DNA of 64,000 nucleotides. It comes from Bremia lactucae. Taxonomy: Eukaryota; Oomycota; Peronosporomycetes; Peronosporales; Peronosporaceae. A program made the position numbers and the translations under genes. The notes under the pieces are model-generated. The model did no database searches and was not told the origin of the DNA. It saw only the letters and a list, made by a program, of their open reading frames with translations. The DNA lies in the NCBI RefSeq assembly GCF_004359215.1, contig NC_090621.1, positions 1,662,582 to 1,726,581 of the forward strand, written 5' to 3'. Below, one piece after another: positions 33,385 through 44,066 of the stretch; position 1 is the first letter of the stretch, and each line of letters begins with the position of its first letter.

Positions 33385-33858
33385 TTACTGCATTTTCCTT
33401 GCGTCTGTCTGCTGAGCTTTTTTCTGCAACTTTAGCGTCGTGTCGGAAGTCCACGAGCTAAAACCAATTCAATTATAAAAAAGGTAGACATGTGCTAGGA
33501 TCCCATATTTTGCTTCGTACCTGCGATCTTCCGTTGATATATTTGGTCGACGTAGCTGCGGCGGTGCAAATGGCGCGGTCTGAAGCGTGCGAGCAACTTT
33601 TCCAGACTCAGTCCTGGCGATTTTAGTTGCTGGTCTTGATATGTGATCATACTTACGCTTGGATGTCGGTACCACATGAGACGTCAATAAGCTGCTTGTT
33701 TCGCTTGCAAAGAGCTCTTCTGCTGATGGCAGCAGCTGCTTTGTAGTGGAATCTGCTCCACTGGACGATATGAAATTGTCTGAAGTTGCTATAGACGCAT
33801 ATTCACCCTCTGAAGAGGAGGAGGACGCATATTCGTCGCCGAGTAGAAACGACGCCAT
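33385..33858 (-). CDS. UPF0690/C1orf52-like small protein, two exons
   Basis: Exon 1 33858-33521 and exon 2 33457-33385 join in frame across a 63-bp GT-AG intron, giving 136 residues. Family-like features: Ser/Glu-rich N-terminus (YASSSSSEGEY), LPSAEELFA at ~43-51, a basic nuclear-type stretch (SKRKYDH), and PPQLRRPNISTED near ~98-110. The spliced C-terminus SSWTSDTTLKLQKKAQQ improves this match, which supports the intron. Probably nuclear; function is not established in the family. It lies tail-to-tail with the coiled-coil gene. Confidence 0.65.
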
Positions 33859-34029
33859 TGCCCCGATACGACAACTTCTAAATATTCTTCTTACGGAATT
33901 TACTTATTTTCTTAATTATCCGGTTACGTAACAGCGCTCTGCAGTTATTTTGTTAGCTCAAACGTCAGCTTTAGCAATGCTTTTATGTGGCCCCCATTAC
34001 TAATTTAAATTTTTGTTTCTAAAGTCTCC

Positions 34030-34456
34030 ATGGCAACCCAAGTTCGTCGAAGCAATGTACGTAATCTGCGGCAAGAAACACTCGTTCCCCGCGTCTCAGA
34101 GCTTTTTACGATAGGCTCGGCTTCCTCCAGAGGTAAATCGTGTCCTGTATGTGCGAAATTTGCCGTTCAAAATCTCGTCCGAAGAGTTATATGACATTTT
34201 TGGCAAGTACGGGGCCATTCGACAAATCCGCTTAGGGGTCAACAACGACACTCGTGGCACAGCGTTCGTAGTATATGAAGACATTTACGACGCGAAGAAT
34301 GCGGTGGATCACCTGTCGGGATTTAACGTGTGCGGCCGGTACCTCATCGTTCTCTATTACCAGGCTAACAAGATGCAGCAGCGCAAGACGACTGTGGACA
34401 TTAACAAGCAAAAGCAAGAGCTACAGGATTTAAAAGACAAATATGGCGTCGAGTAA
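34030..34456 (+). CDS. SF3B6: Splicing factor 3B subunit 6 (SF3b14a/p14)
   Basis: A U2 snRNP SF3b component that contacts the branch-point region of pre-mRNA. Exon 1 (34030-34056, encoding MATQVRRSN) joins exon 2 (34115-34456) across a 58-bp GT-AG intron, giving 122 residues, close to the human length. The RRM shows RNP2 LYVRNLPF and RNP1-like [43 protein letters not shown] and LDKYG-like DLKDKYGVE at the end match the family along its length. The N-terminal RLPPEVNR motif, used to bind SF3B1, is restored only by the spliced start, which supports the intron. Confidence 0.94.
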
Positions 34457-35835
34457 CATAATACAAAACCGTTGAAATCCTTTCTTTTATTTCTTTCGTA
34501 TTTTATTTACCGAGGAAACGCGATTGAAGCCAATTTAAACTTATGATTAACTTTGTGATTCGACGGCTCCATAAATCAATCTGTTTTTTTTTAACCAAGT
34601 CGATATGAACGAATCGCTTTATGTTGCATGAGGGAACTCGCAGACGATATGCATTTGGTCGTTGGGCAAGCCATTTGAACATTAAATAGTCCATAGGGAT
34701 ACCGCGTGCAAGGGGACGTGGTCTTAGAGCAAGTTTTTTTTTGTATTTACAATGCCCTTCTCAATTTATTTAAAGTGTCAACTCTTTAAACATCACATTT
34801 GGAAAAGTCGAAAATCTCATTTTTCGAACCAGCCGACAACAGATGCAGATAATGCAATGCGTCCGCAGATCGTATCAAAAAACTGTCGATGGCAAATAAG
34901 ATGTCGTGCTTTAGATTCAACAGTGCTCGTAAGGATACAAGTTCCAAGCATGTGGATACCAGAAGAGCTTTAATTTAATACCTACAAGCTCACATATTCC
35001 ATCGGCGCAGACGATGGAAGCCAACATCGCGGTGGCCCTTCCGTAATCTCTATACCGCTTTGCCAAGCGCAAAATCACATGCTTTAACAGCTCGAGCAGA
35101 ACCCTGATTGTCATATATAAAAATTGACATCAAGATTGTAAATCATCTTTAATAAGTATCAACTGCAGCCCCTGAAATGTGTCCAATGCTCGTTGTCAGC
35201 ATCCGCTGTGGTTGCATAATGAAGATCACTATCAACGCAGTCTTACTTGGAATACTCATCTTGGCAAAGAACATGGAACCTTTGATGCACTCGTTTGAAC
35301 GACTCCGTTCGATGAACGACACGCGCAGCTGACCTTGTTAGCCCAATTGCATCCTTTAATGCACGTCGCCAGAATTTCTCGTAGTTTGTTGCAAGCGGAA
35401 GCTGATTACAGAGATCTAGCATCTTAAATGTGTATATAGTAATGGACATTTATCTGGTCTCATTCCATGAAGTGTCCTTGTTTGATCGATAAAATATACC
35501 CCTCGTTAAATTTGTTTAACATAACAGACGTCGTTAGATGAGGTACGTCGTCGATAAAAAATCTACACCGAAGTCCTACATTGCAATTCTAGAAAACTTC
35601 ATTCGCTTGTTTAAATTGTCTATTTGTTGAAACTCAATTGCTTTTCTAGATTCGCCTGTTTTGATACGAATTCTATATTTTTAGACAATTATCGATTCTG
35701 ATCAGGTCGATGACTCGGTGAATATCCTTAAGAGAAGACTTACAACTAAAGACACGCTCGATGCACTAAATACTCTTCTATATTAAATAGATTAATACGC
35801 TGCCATAAAATTTTATCTATGTTTTGCCATAGCCG
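34457..35835. other. 1.4-kb intergenic region, no gene recognised
   Basis: AT-rich. No ORF with family motifs. The right part (from ~35.6 kb) may include unreadable pol sequence of the retroelement fragment that follows. Confidence 0.45.
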
Positions 35836-36363
35836 TTGCAAGATCTACTTTTAATAAAGTATGGTCTTGTCAAGTTTCGTGTGCACCTATTGGGCACCGA
35901 ACCATTTGTGGTTTATACGGATCACGCATCACTGCGGACCGCAATAAACTCACCGCACCTCTCGCCTAGAATGGCAAGATGGCTCACATTCTTCTCTGGA
36001 TTTAATTTCAAAGTTGAATACAAGCCGGGTAAGTCAAATGTCTTGGCTGACGCTTTATCGCGCAGACCAGACTTCGAGGTTATACACCAGGAAAGTGTGT
36101 CTAGTGCGAAAGCACAATTTCAGCCGGGTCGCCACTACTATCGGGCGCCACCTGCAATGATGGATGCGGGTGGGAATCAACGCTTCCTTGTTGGAAACTG
36201 GCTTGCCCACCGCTCCGTGGGGCGAGGGTATCCGATCCTCGTCCAATGGAAAGGTTATTCGAAGAGTTTTGACTCTTGGGAACCGATCGATACCCTACGT
36301 ATTGATGTGCCCGGCTTGGTGGCTGTCTATGAAAAGGAGCACCAGCTTAAACCACTTCGATAG
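35836..36363 (+). pseudogene. Ty3/gypsy pol fragment: RNase H C-terminus joined in frame to a chromodomain
   Basis: A 175-codon open frame. Residues ~5-80 are the end of RNase H (VYTDHASLRTAI, LSPRMARWLTFFS, VEYKPGKSNVLADALSRRPD). Residues ~105-160 are a chromodomain (GGNQRFLVGNWLAHRS, PILVQWKGYSKSFDSWEP). In an intact element ~1 kb of integrase separates these domains, so a clean in-frame deletion has removed it. The chromodomain matches that at 63867-63547. Its 3' part overlaps an accessory-gene remnant on the minus strand. Confidence 0.85.
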
Positions 36364-36619
36364 TCTCAAATGGACTAGCTGAAGTAGCGTTGTGAGAAGA
36401 AACAGGGGGTACAGTACCACCCATGATTTCTTTCACACGCAAACGAGCGAAATTAATTCGCTGCGACCGCTGTTTCATCGCATCGGAATGCGCATGAATG
36501 CGGCGCAGGAATTTCCGCATCGTATTGGTCCGGCGTTTCATTTGAATGCAACACGGCTGGGATCGGGAAAATACGCCCAAGCGATGTCCCCTGAGCCTTC
36601 CATGATTTAAAAAAGCCAA
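36347..36619 (-). pseudogene. B-type accessory gene fragment, antisense to the pol fragment
   Basis: 90-codon minus-strand frame. Residues ~40-85 (HSDAMKQRSQRINFARLRVK and following EIMGGTVPPVSSHNATSASP) are almost identical to the B-type accessory protein at 62608-64000 (HFDAMKQRSQRINFARLRVK). It lies opposite and downstream of the chromodomain fragment, the same relative arrangement as in the right-edge element. Sequence upstream on its own strand is truncated. Confidence 0.75.
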
Positions 36620-37487
36620 AATAATTATGTGCGTCTACAAGAGCGCGCTCTAGGATTTAGCCCGTTCCAGCGTACATGAATGATAATGATCTATAAGCTA
36701 TGAACGCAATGATGATAGCTTTGTTGAAAATAGTGGTCGCTCTGGCATGATTTTAAGCAAGCCCAAAACATTAAATATATGTCGGATAATATCAAGGCTC
36801 GCACTATTGTCGAAAATCATAACTAACGTGATGTTGAAATATCACATAGTGACATGTTGTAGCGGAGCTACCTCGCACCTAAAGTTAGAGGAAGACTTTT
36901 AGACTCAGAAAGTCTCTTAGTTCTATAGCACTAATGGGTTTAACAACTCACGGAGTCGTGCAAGCTAGACTCAGAAAGTCTCTTAGTTCTATAGCACTAA
37001 TGGGTTTAACAACTCACGGAGTCGTGCAAGCTAACAAAGCTTAATGATTCCTAGCTCAAGGATTTCTTAGAACCAAGTGAAGTCTGTCACATCTTTGTTT
37101 AGCTACTTATCCATTGATCCTACTTCTGAAGTAATGAATTCGACAATGCATCCCTTTGAGCTAAGTGCTATCTTCTGTTTGAAAAGCGTATTTTCAAGAG
37201 CAGTAAAAGCACAATAAGATCAACTGATTCTTCCGAGATCACAACAAAGCAGCAGACGATTGTAATATGCTCCCGCCTGGACCTATTGTAAGAAGAATTA
37301 ACGAGGAAACTTCCTAGTCAGTCTCAGCATTATGAAGTATAGTTGCTATGGGTCTGATTAGAAAAAAAAGATCAAGGTCTCTCTGCCAAGGGATTCGGCA
37401 AAATCGAGGTTGCAACAGTGAATTGTTGAATATATAGGAGTTCAGTCCGGTTGACAAGGAGCATATCACTCTTTCAGGTACCGATAG
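36620..37487. other. Intergenic/repeat-rich, no gene recognised
   Basis: Apart from the tandem duplication at 36901-37032, no coding signal was recognised. A TGTAGCGGAGCTACC sequence near 36856 looks like an LTR start, but no matching end or second copy was found. Confidence 0.45.
36901..37032. repeat. Perfect 66-bp tandem duplication
   Basis: 36901-36966 and 36967-37032 are identical, each starting AGACTCAGAAAGTCTC and ending GTCGTGCAAGCT. A short internal palindrome (GACTCAGAAAGTCTC) starts each unit. Confidence 0.95.
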
Positions 37488-38218
37488 GTCATTCGCGATC
37501 AATTACTTCGCGGTCAGCTTGACAAGTTCAATGCACGAATCGCAAACTTTGCGCGAGCAACAGCAACGGGACCTTCGTCACCAATTATTTGCATAGATCA
37601 CAAGAGAGTCTTACTTTTCCGTTATGTTGACGATTTCGCATAGATCACAAGAGAGTCTTACTTTTCCATTATGTTGACGATTTCGGCGTCCTTTACGGAA
37701 GGTAGAGTTTTTTCTTAAGAGGTTCGGTGGGCACTCATACCAACTCGAATCGAAGGAAAAGCTCGCGCTTCCCAATTTTAAAGGATGGAAGACGCCGGTA
37801 CACACAAGGCGTAACTCTCACTCCGGCGCTAACCAAATCAGTGACGCGTCGTATTATTCTTCATCCGAAATGTTAAAAACACAAGGGCTGTACAATAGTG
37901 AGTCTGAATACGGAAATGACTTGGCAACTGACTCCGACAGTTGTTTAATTGCTTCAATACCTTTGACAAACCACAATGTGCTTGGGAAGCAGCAATCGCA
38001 AGTGTCGAACAACAAATGGCATGTATACGCCTGAATGCGGATCGTGTGCTTGTCAAAAAATGTTGCAGCATGTTTTCCCACTTGAAATTGAAGGGACTTA
38101 AGAACGCTCGGCAATGGAAGTCTCGCTTCGCTATTTAGAGAGCGACTGCTAGCTTCTGCAATACGAAGACGATGACCCCGTGAATGGGGACACTTGTAGA
38201 CTAGCGGCCTTGTAATTT
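37488..38218 (+). pseudogene. Partial duplicate of the adenylyl cyclase gene (3' part), inactivated
   Basis: Nearly colinear with 59790-60484 inside the soluble adenylyl cyclase gene, same strand, about 22 kb away. It shares GATCA(A/G)TTACTTCGCGGTCA, AGGGCTGTACAATAGTGAGT and GAACGCTCGGCAATGGAAGT. Differences include base changes, indels and a local 46-bp duplication (37592-37683, GCATAGATCACAAGAGAGTC), and a stop after CGCTTCGCTATT. It starts abruptly at about 37488 and ends where an LTR begins at 38219. It covers the region before and into the PH domain, with no promoter or catalytic domain. Confidence 0.92.
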
Positions 38219-38684
38219 TGTAACGGGGTGTATCGTTACATGAAATTAATACTTAAAGGTTGTTAATTATTATATTATCTAAAATGTAGATAATATTTGG
38301 AGGATATTACTTTATATAGTAATGTTCGAAAATCTTATCCATAAATAGGTATAGGCCATTATATCTATTTATCCCGCAGCTAAATCAGCTGTAAACGTAA
38401 AGAGAAAGAGACCGATAGGATTTCAATTGCATGTTTAGTATCAGCTCATAATAAAGTTAGTATTAACAGATAGAAGGAAGAGAAACTTAATTATATTGAT
38501 ACAGTTTTCAATTAACCCTCTTTAAGTTAATTGTCTTAAAGAGAAGTCTTCCTCTGCACGTACTAGTGTACGTGAAGTTACGTAAAGCACCACTCGCAAC
38601 GGAAGCAGTGATAAGTGGACTTGTACTGAAGCAGTGCGAAGTGAACTTGTACTGAAAAAGTACAAGTCGTAGTGCCCCGTTACA
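38219..38684 (+). repeat. LTR (family 1), 5' LTR of the element carrying the gag at 38740
   Basis: 466 bp, TGTAACGGGGTGTATCG ... GTAGTGCCCCGTTACA, with matching terminal inverted repeats. Its sense is set by the gag ORF 56 bp downstream. The following CTTGGTAGCACTTTGAAGTC is the putative primer-binding region; nearly the same sequence follows the family-3 LTR (minus strand, below 46212). It is inserted into the partial adenylyl cyclase copy. Confidence 0.9.
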
Positions 38685-38739
38685 CTTGGTAGCACTTTGA
38701 AGTCCGTCCAAGGTCCACATTTCCCACATTTAACATGAC

Positions 38740-39560
38740 ATGTTAGATGATGGCGGGAATACGCATCACGTTTCGCGTGAAAGTTACTCCTTTCTAAGTT
38801 ACACAAAAAGGAGTGCGGTCGAACGAATGAGTTCGACCGTACGAAACGATGCAATCTTGGCCATGCTGTTCGGTTTGGACAGAGATGCCTTCCATTCAAC
38901 CATCGCCAAGTTCATACAACAGGAACTTGACGAGGTGAAGGAAAAGGTAGCCTTGCTGAATCAGCAAGGCTCTCAACAGGCAGAACTGTTGAAGTTACAA
39001 CAGGTACAGACCCCTGTACCTGAGATGACGCATACGCGTCGTCCCGAAACTCTAAAGATTGATATCTCTAAGTATAGGAGAGTCGAAGAAGACTCTCTCT
39101 TGATATGGTTTGTCGAGTTGGACGATGCCATAAGGGCACGTCATATCGTCGACGAGCAAATGCAAGTAGCATTCGCTCAATCAAATCTGGCAGGTCGTGC
39201 CAAAACTTGGGCATTGGGCCTGAAGTTGCGCGACCCATACGTCTTTGGGTCGCTGGAGGCTTTCAAAACCCGGCTCAAACAGACGTTTGAACAACCAAGG
39301 GCTGAGTTCAGAGCTCGTTCAGAGCTTCTGGAACTCAAGCAAGGCAAGCGTGATGTGCACGCATATGCCCAGCACATACGACTCTTAGCGAGTTGTATTA
39401 CAAATAACCCAGTCCACGAACACACGTTGATTACGGTGTTCATGCAAGGTCTTACGGATGGTCCCGTAAAGACCCACCTGTTCCGCTTGGAACTGGATAC
39501 GCTTGAAGAAGCAATATCCGTTGCGGAACAGGAGGACTTTAGCTTGAGACAGGCTCAAGC
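38740..39560 (+). CDS. Ty3/gypsy Gag (partial, runs into assembly gap)
   Basis: Open frame of at least 273 residues from MLDDGGNTHH up to the N run. It contains the capsid-like Retrotrans_gag region: KIDISKYRRVEEDSLLIWFV, GRAKTWALGLKLRDPY, FKTRLKQTFEQPRAEFRAR, LKQGKRDVHAYAQHIRLLAS, FMQGLTDGPVKTHLFR. A zinc knuckle, if present, would lie in the gap. No stop interrupts it, so this is the best preserved gag in the window. It matches the decayed gag at 7196-8173. Gag would form the cytoplasmic virus-like particle. Confidence 0.88.
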
Positions 39561-39781
39561 NNNNNNNNNNNNNNNNNNNNNNNNNNNNNNNNNNNNNNNN
39601 NNNNNNNNNNNNNNNNNNNNNNNNNNNNNNNNNNNNNNNNNNNNNNNNNNNNNNNNNNNNNNNNNNNNNNNNNNNNNNNNNNNNNNNNNNNNNNNNNNNN
39701 NNNNNNNNNNNNNNNNNNNNNNNNNNNNNNNNNNNNNNNNNNNNNNNNNNNNNNNNNNNNNNNNNNNNNNNNNNNNNNNNN
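39561..39781. other. Assembly gap (221 N)
   Basis: Run of N between a plus-strand gag and a minus-strand accessory-gene fragment. A further 9-N gap lies at 40298-40306. Confidence 1.
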
Positions 39782-40297
39782 TAAACGAGGCCATTTAGAT
39801 GGAGGGGGCATCTTTGGAATGCCACCCGTCACATAGCCACGTTCTAAACGACTGGCTTGTGACACCGACTGAGCACGTTCACGTGTCGTCGGTGGAGCTT
39901 TAGGCTCCGAATCCTCTATGTCAGAACCATTATGAATTATGGTCGGAGCATAAGGCGTTGTGGTTATACCCAACAGAGAAGCGGCTGCGCCATTATGGGC
40001 AGCGCTCTCATTACCTGTCGCTGCGCTTTCCAGCGCAGACGATGGGACAGCATTCGTAAATGATGCTGTCTCCATGTTGTGAGCCATGAGAGATGTTTGG
40101 ATGGGCAATAATGCCGCATCATCACTCCTCATGAGCTCGTTGTCCGCATCACTACTATGAGGTGACGGCAACGATGTCGACTCATTGTAGTCGACAATGA
40201 GCGACGGATCAACATCCTCACTGTTAAAGTGGGATGGATCCTTTAGCCCTGTTAACGCGACAGCCGCAGTGGCTGTCTGCGTTCCGACTAAGGCATT
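39782..40297 (-). pseudogene. B-type accessory gene, N-terminal part, truncated by gaps at both ends
   Basis: Minus-strand reading gives the disordered Ser/Ala-rich N-terminal half of the B-type accessory protein: TATAAVALTGLKDPSHFNSE, SPHSSDADNELM, SSALESAATGNESAAH, KAPPTTRERAQSVSQASRLE and IPKMPPPSKWPRL. It is closely similar to 62690-63230 on the plus strand. With a plus-strand gag upstream, its orientation fits an accessory gene antisense to gag-pol at the 3' end of an element whose pol is missing or hidden in the gap. Confidence 0.8.
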
Positions 40298-40309
40298 NNN
40301 NNNNNNTTG

Positions 40310-41462
40310 AAGTAACTAGACTTCAAGATCCCGAGGGATTAATCCCTCGGCAGCCTGTGGATAAATCCCAGGAAGAAACCGATATATTAATTTCTTAATT
40401 ACTATCGGTCCACGAGAAGCGCGTTATACTCCTGATCTGTATGCGCCTCCGAATTTAGCTTCGGAGATAACTCAATTACCAACCCTAGGACCTAAGCGGT
40501 TCTAAGAGATGTGCATGGTGGTAAAATCAAGCAGATCTGCGTACTCGTCACAGAGGACGATTACGTAACCGATATACTGTCCACGGTATTTTTTTGCAGA
40601 GAACGAACGGTTCTCAGCAGCTTATCGATGGACGAAAGTGTCCTCGATGTGAAGACTCGGATGGAAAGAAACAGTACTCAATCTTGGGAGTCACTCAAGG
40701 GAAATCCTCTATGCGAGGATTTAATAGAATTCAGGGTTGTATTCCCTGAAGCAGTTCCATGCGTGTTGCCTAAGGATAAAGGCACTTGACATGAGATCGA
40801 GCTCAAACCGGGCTCGAAGTACTGTGTCATGAAGCAGTGACCACTGCCTCGCGAACAAGTAATTGCGATCGATAAATTCATTACCGATCGATTAAAAGCG
40901 GGCCGTGTAAGGGAGTCAACCTCCCCACATAGCTCTCCGACCTTCTGTGTGCGAAAGGCCACAGGAGGGTGGCGGATAGTGCACACATTCAACAAACTGA
41001 ATGCTGCAACGGTTCCAGCTCAAGCACCAATACCTAGAAAAGACGTAATCATAGATGGTATGTCTGTGAGTACGATCTTTTTGTCTATGAATCTTATAGG
41101 TGGGTTCTATCAAATCCTTATGCGTGAACGGAACATCCTGTACACAGCAGTAAGCACTCCGAGTGGGACGCTCTCGGAATGGCTAGTGATGCTTTAGGGG
41201 CTTAGTAACGTCCCTGCTACATTCAACAGATGCGTAACAAATCTATTGAGACCTGTGCGAGAGTTCACACCAAGTTATTTAATATTACTATTGAATTAAC
41301 CTATGCTAGTACAAAAACTTGAAATGTCTCAAGAAGATTTGATTTTTTTTTTGACGATGTATTCGTCCATAGCCGGGCTATGGACGGGAAGACGGACGTG
41401 GAAGTTCATCAAACTCACGTTCGTCAGGTTCTTACACTTATGCGAAAGCATAAGTTGCTATG
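40310..41462 (+). pseudogene. Ty3/gypsy protease-tail/RT fragment
   Basis: Frames with stops read ELKPGSKYCVMKQ, CVRKATGGWRIVHTFNKLNA, PAQAPIPRKDVIIDGM, LIGGFYQILMRERN and, near 41345, FDDVFVHSRAMDGK (RT active site). It ends within the palm/thumb. The left end abuts a 9-N gap and the right end the A-type accessory gene, so its parent element is unclear. Confidence 0.82.
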
Positions 41463-41480
41463 TGACCACTTAATTTAAAA

Positions 41481-43095
41481 ATGATGTTGATTGGTCAGAA
41501 CCATCATTTTAAATTCCATCGCATGATGAGCAAATTCATGCGGGGTGCTGATAGTGCGGCGCCTTCGGCTGCGGTTCGTGCAGCCGCGACTGACGCACCG
41601 TTATCTCTTGCGGCATACGGAACGTCTGCCGTAGTATCCTCTTCTCGCGCAACACTAGATGTTGCGGGAGCACGTGGTGGTGGTTCACCACGTGAATACG
41701 ACCCCTCTTTGGAGGTCGACTTGGGGAGAATAGAACAGTCGCCTAATAGACGAGTTAATAGTCTATTCGGTTCCGACGATGAGGATGATCCCTCATCGCC
41801 CGTTTTGTATATCGTACGGTCACCTGCACCTGTTTCTGTTTAAGGTGATGACGATGGCGTAAGCCATCGTAATAAAATTTCTTGCGGTACCCCTGCTTCA
41901 GTGGGTACCACTCAGGAGAGTCAAGACAATAAGTGTCTCATCTCACCCCTGAGAAGAAGCCGTGGCTTTTGCCAGAACGGCTAATCAATAGCTTGTCTGA
42001 AGAAACTACTCCTCACAATAAATATCCCTTATTTATTGCGACAAAGCTACATGGCCTTGATTCCAGCGCGAAGAACTTTCGCGCTGAGGAAAAATTTTAT
42101 CTCGATGATTTTCTTAAGCATCGATGGTTTAGTAGCAACAATAAGCGAGATAAGGTCTCGATTATGCAAGCCTGGAGCGCGCCTCATTCGTAATGTCAAA
42201 GACATTGGACGCGAAGCCTGGCTTCAAAACCTTAACGCAAATCACGTTAAATTTGCGAAACGAACCTTAACCGGTGCAAAGTATAAATTGCATCGGTTGT
42301 CACGTGAGGCTGGGCTTCCATGCCTTACGTTGGGTGATCCCTCCCATGTTGTGTTGACAACACGAAGAGAGTAAGAGGGGATGTCTATTCCCTTTCTTCT
42401 CCCTGGGGAAGGGCTCGCATCTCCATCGAGATGCGGGATGCGATTGACGCATTGCAATCGATTTACATGCGCCAGGGCGCGTGTTTTCCGATAAGCCTTC
42501 TTAACCATCGGATGGGTCTCGTCATACTGACGGACAAGGCCCTCAACGTCAGCAACCAGCTAGGAACTGGGCTACCAGCTGTCATGTAAAGGTGGACAAC
42601 CGCGCCAGCGAACAAGATAACTCGTTAGCTGCCCCTTCACATCACGGTGGTTCTGGATACGTTCCACAAGGAAACGTTGACCACCGTGGGAATCCACCAA
42701 TGGTTGTGGTGGAGGAGGATAAATTAGATCTGAACCGTGTGTCGGATCTAAAGTCAACGATCGACGAAATTGATCACTTCATCCATGATTTGGTGGGAGG
42801 ACTTGACCACGAGCGCGGCAAGCGTCGCTCGTTGGAGTAGACGGTGCAGGATCACCATATCGAGGAGTTGGAAGACCGTTCGAAGAGTGCGTACTCCATG
42901 TTGGAGTACGAATTGAAATATCACGCTGTTCGGGATGAGTTGTCGTCAGCTCATCGCGGTATCGAGGATCTTCAGATCCGACAAGAGAATCTCCAGATTC
43001 AGCATGCTATAATCTGGTTCGTGACCACAAGAATCTCTAAGGGATTCTTGCAAAGGGTGGTGGGAGATCCGTTCTCGGAAGAAACCGCGTACTGA
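41481..43095 (+). pseudogene. A-type accessory gene (frameshifted copy), antisense to minus-strand pol
   Basis: Consecutive frames form one broken gene. From ATG 41526 it reads MSKFMRGADSAAPSAAVRAA (Ala/Ser-rich, disordered), an acidic FGSDDEDDPSS patch, then the conserved block: LTPEKKPWLLPE at ~41935, EEKFYLDDFLKHRWF, IGREAWLQNL and AGLPCLTLGDPS at ~42200-42340. A linker (42592-42720) is followed by a coiled coil to 43095 (DLKSTIDEIDHFIH, LEDRSKSAYSMLEYEL). At least four frameshifts or stops. The linker overlaps the minus-strand chromodomain (42757-42572). The order matches the B-type gene at 62608-64000. Confidence 0.65.
42572..42757 (-). pseudogene. Chromodomain of minus-strand pol
   Basis: Reads GGQRFLVERIQNHRDVKGQL, then TSYLVRWRGCPPLHDSWEP-like end, the chromodomain fold with its aromatic-rich VRWRG ... 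SW signature. It lies downstream of the integrase on the same strand, as in chromoviruses, where this domain directs integration to particular chromatin. It overlaps the A-type accessory gene on the other strand. Confidence 0.78.
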
Positions 43096-44066
43096 TGAAA
43101 CGGGCGGAGCCGACCAACGTAAAACGTAGGATGCGTCCGCATCTTACGTGGCAATTCTATTCTGTACTTATTGCCTCTGCGATGCAGTACACGGAAAGGC
43201 CCAATGAACTTGGGTAGTAGTTTACTGCTATCCACATTAGTGACTACACGCTTAGGTAAGTCTGCCGTAGAGAGTAGTACTAGGTCATTCGTTTTAAATG
43301 AAAGAACATTTGCTCTTCCATGTTTGTCTGCGTTCCGTTTCGAATGATCCACAACGTTAGCAATGGCATTCTGAACGAAACCGATTACTGATTCTCGAGT
43401 CAGCAGGAATTCCTCCGCTGACTCATTTGTTTTGTCTTTTTCATTGCGCTTTGTGCGCACTGCCATGAGAGTTTTCTCATCTTCGATGTCGATTGCTTCG
43501 ACTTCGAAATCATTCGCGTCGTTGGTAACTTCGACGCGTGATAAGCATGAGCCAGAAATGCTTTGTTCGTGCGAGTCCACCCCCCCCCCCTTAAACTAGA
43601 GGATCCCTCTAATTGGGTGGGTATGCGAGGATGGCGTAAGCCATTCACAAAGAACGGTGTATGCGTTGTAGACGCATGCACAGAATTATTGATGGCGAAT
43701 TCGACCATAGGTAAAACTCGCTCCAATTCGGATACGATTGGACGTAACCTCGAAGTATCTCTTCGAGGACACGATTTACGCGTTCTGTTTGACCATCCGT
43801 TTCCGGGTGATCAGATGTTGACATAGTCAGCCGTGTTCGGAGAGATCGAAACAAGGATTGCCAGAACTCCGCCGTGAATCTCGGATCTCTATCCGAGACC
43901 TATTTACGGGGTAACCCATGGAGGTTGAATACCGTGTCGATAAAGACACGGGCACATCCCGGAGCCGTAATCGACTCTGGTACTGCAGCAAGATGTACCA
44001 TCTTGCTGAATCTGTCCACAAAAACAATGGAATACTTGTTTTGTGGGTGCGTTGACGGGATGTCAA
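43000..44066 (-). pseudogene. Integrase of a minus-strand Ty3/gypsy element, broken
   Basis: Reads the catalytic core in pieces: VDRFSKMVHLAAV near 44040, [20 protein letters not shown] near 43800, [20 protein letters not shown] near 43700. The C-terminal domain (KTNDLVLLSTADLPKRV, LPKFIGPFRVLHRRGNKYRI, HPTFYVGRLRPF) is at 43580-43200. Frames change between 43850 and 43640. The zinc-binding N-terminus is lost in the inverted repeat region. Confidence 0.85.

Noticed and set aside
36856..36960. LTR start (TGTAGCGGAGCTACC)
   Set aside because: No matching LTR end, second copy or TSD could be found, so it is not called as an element.
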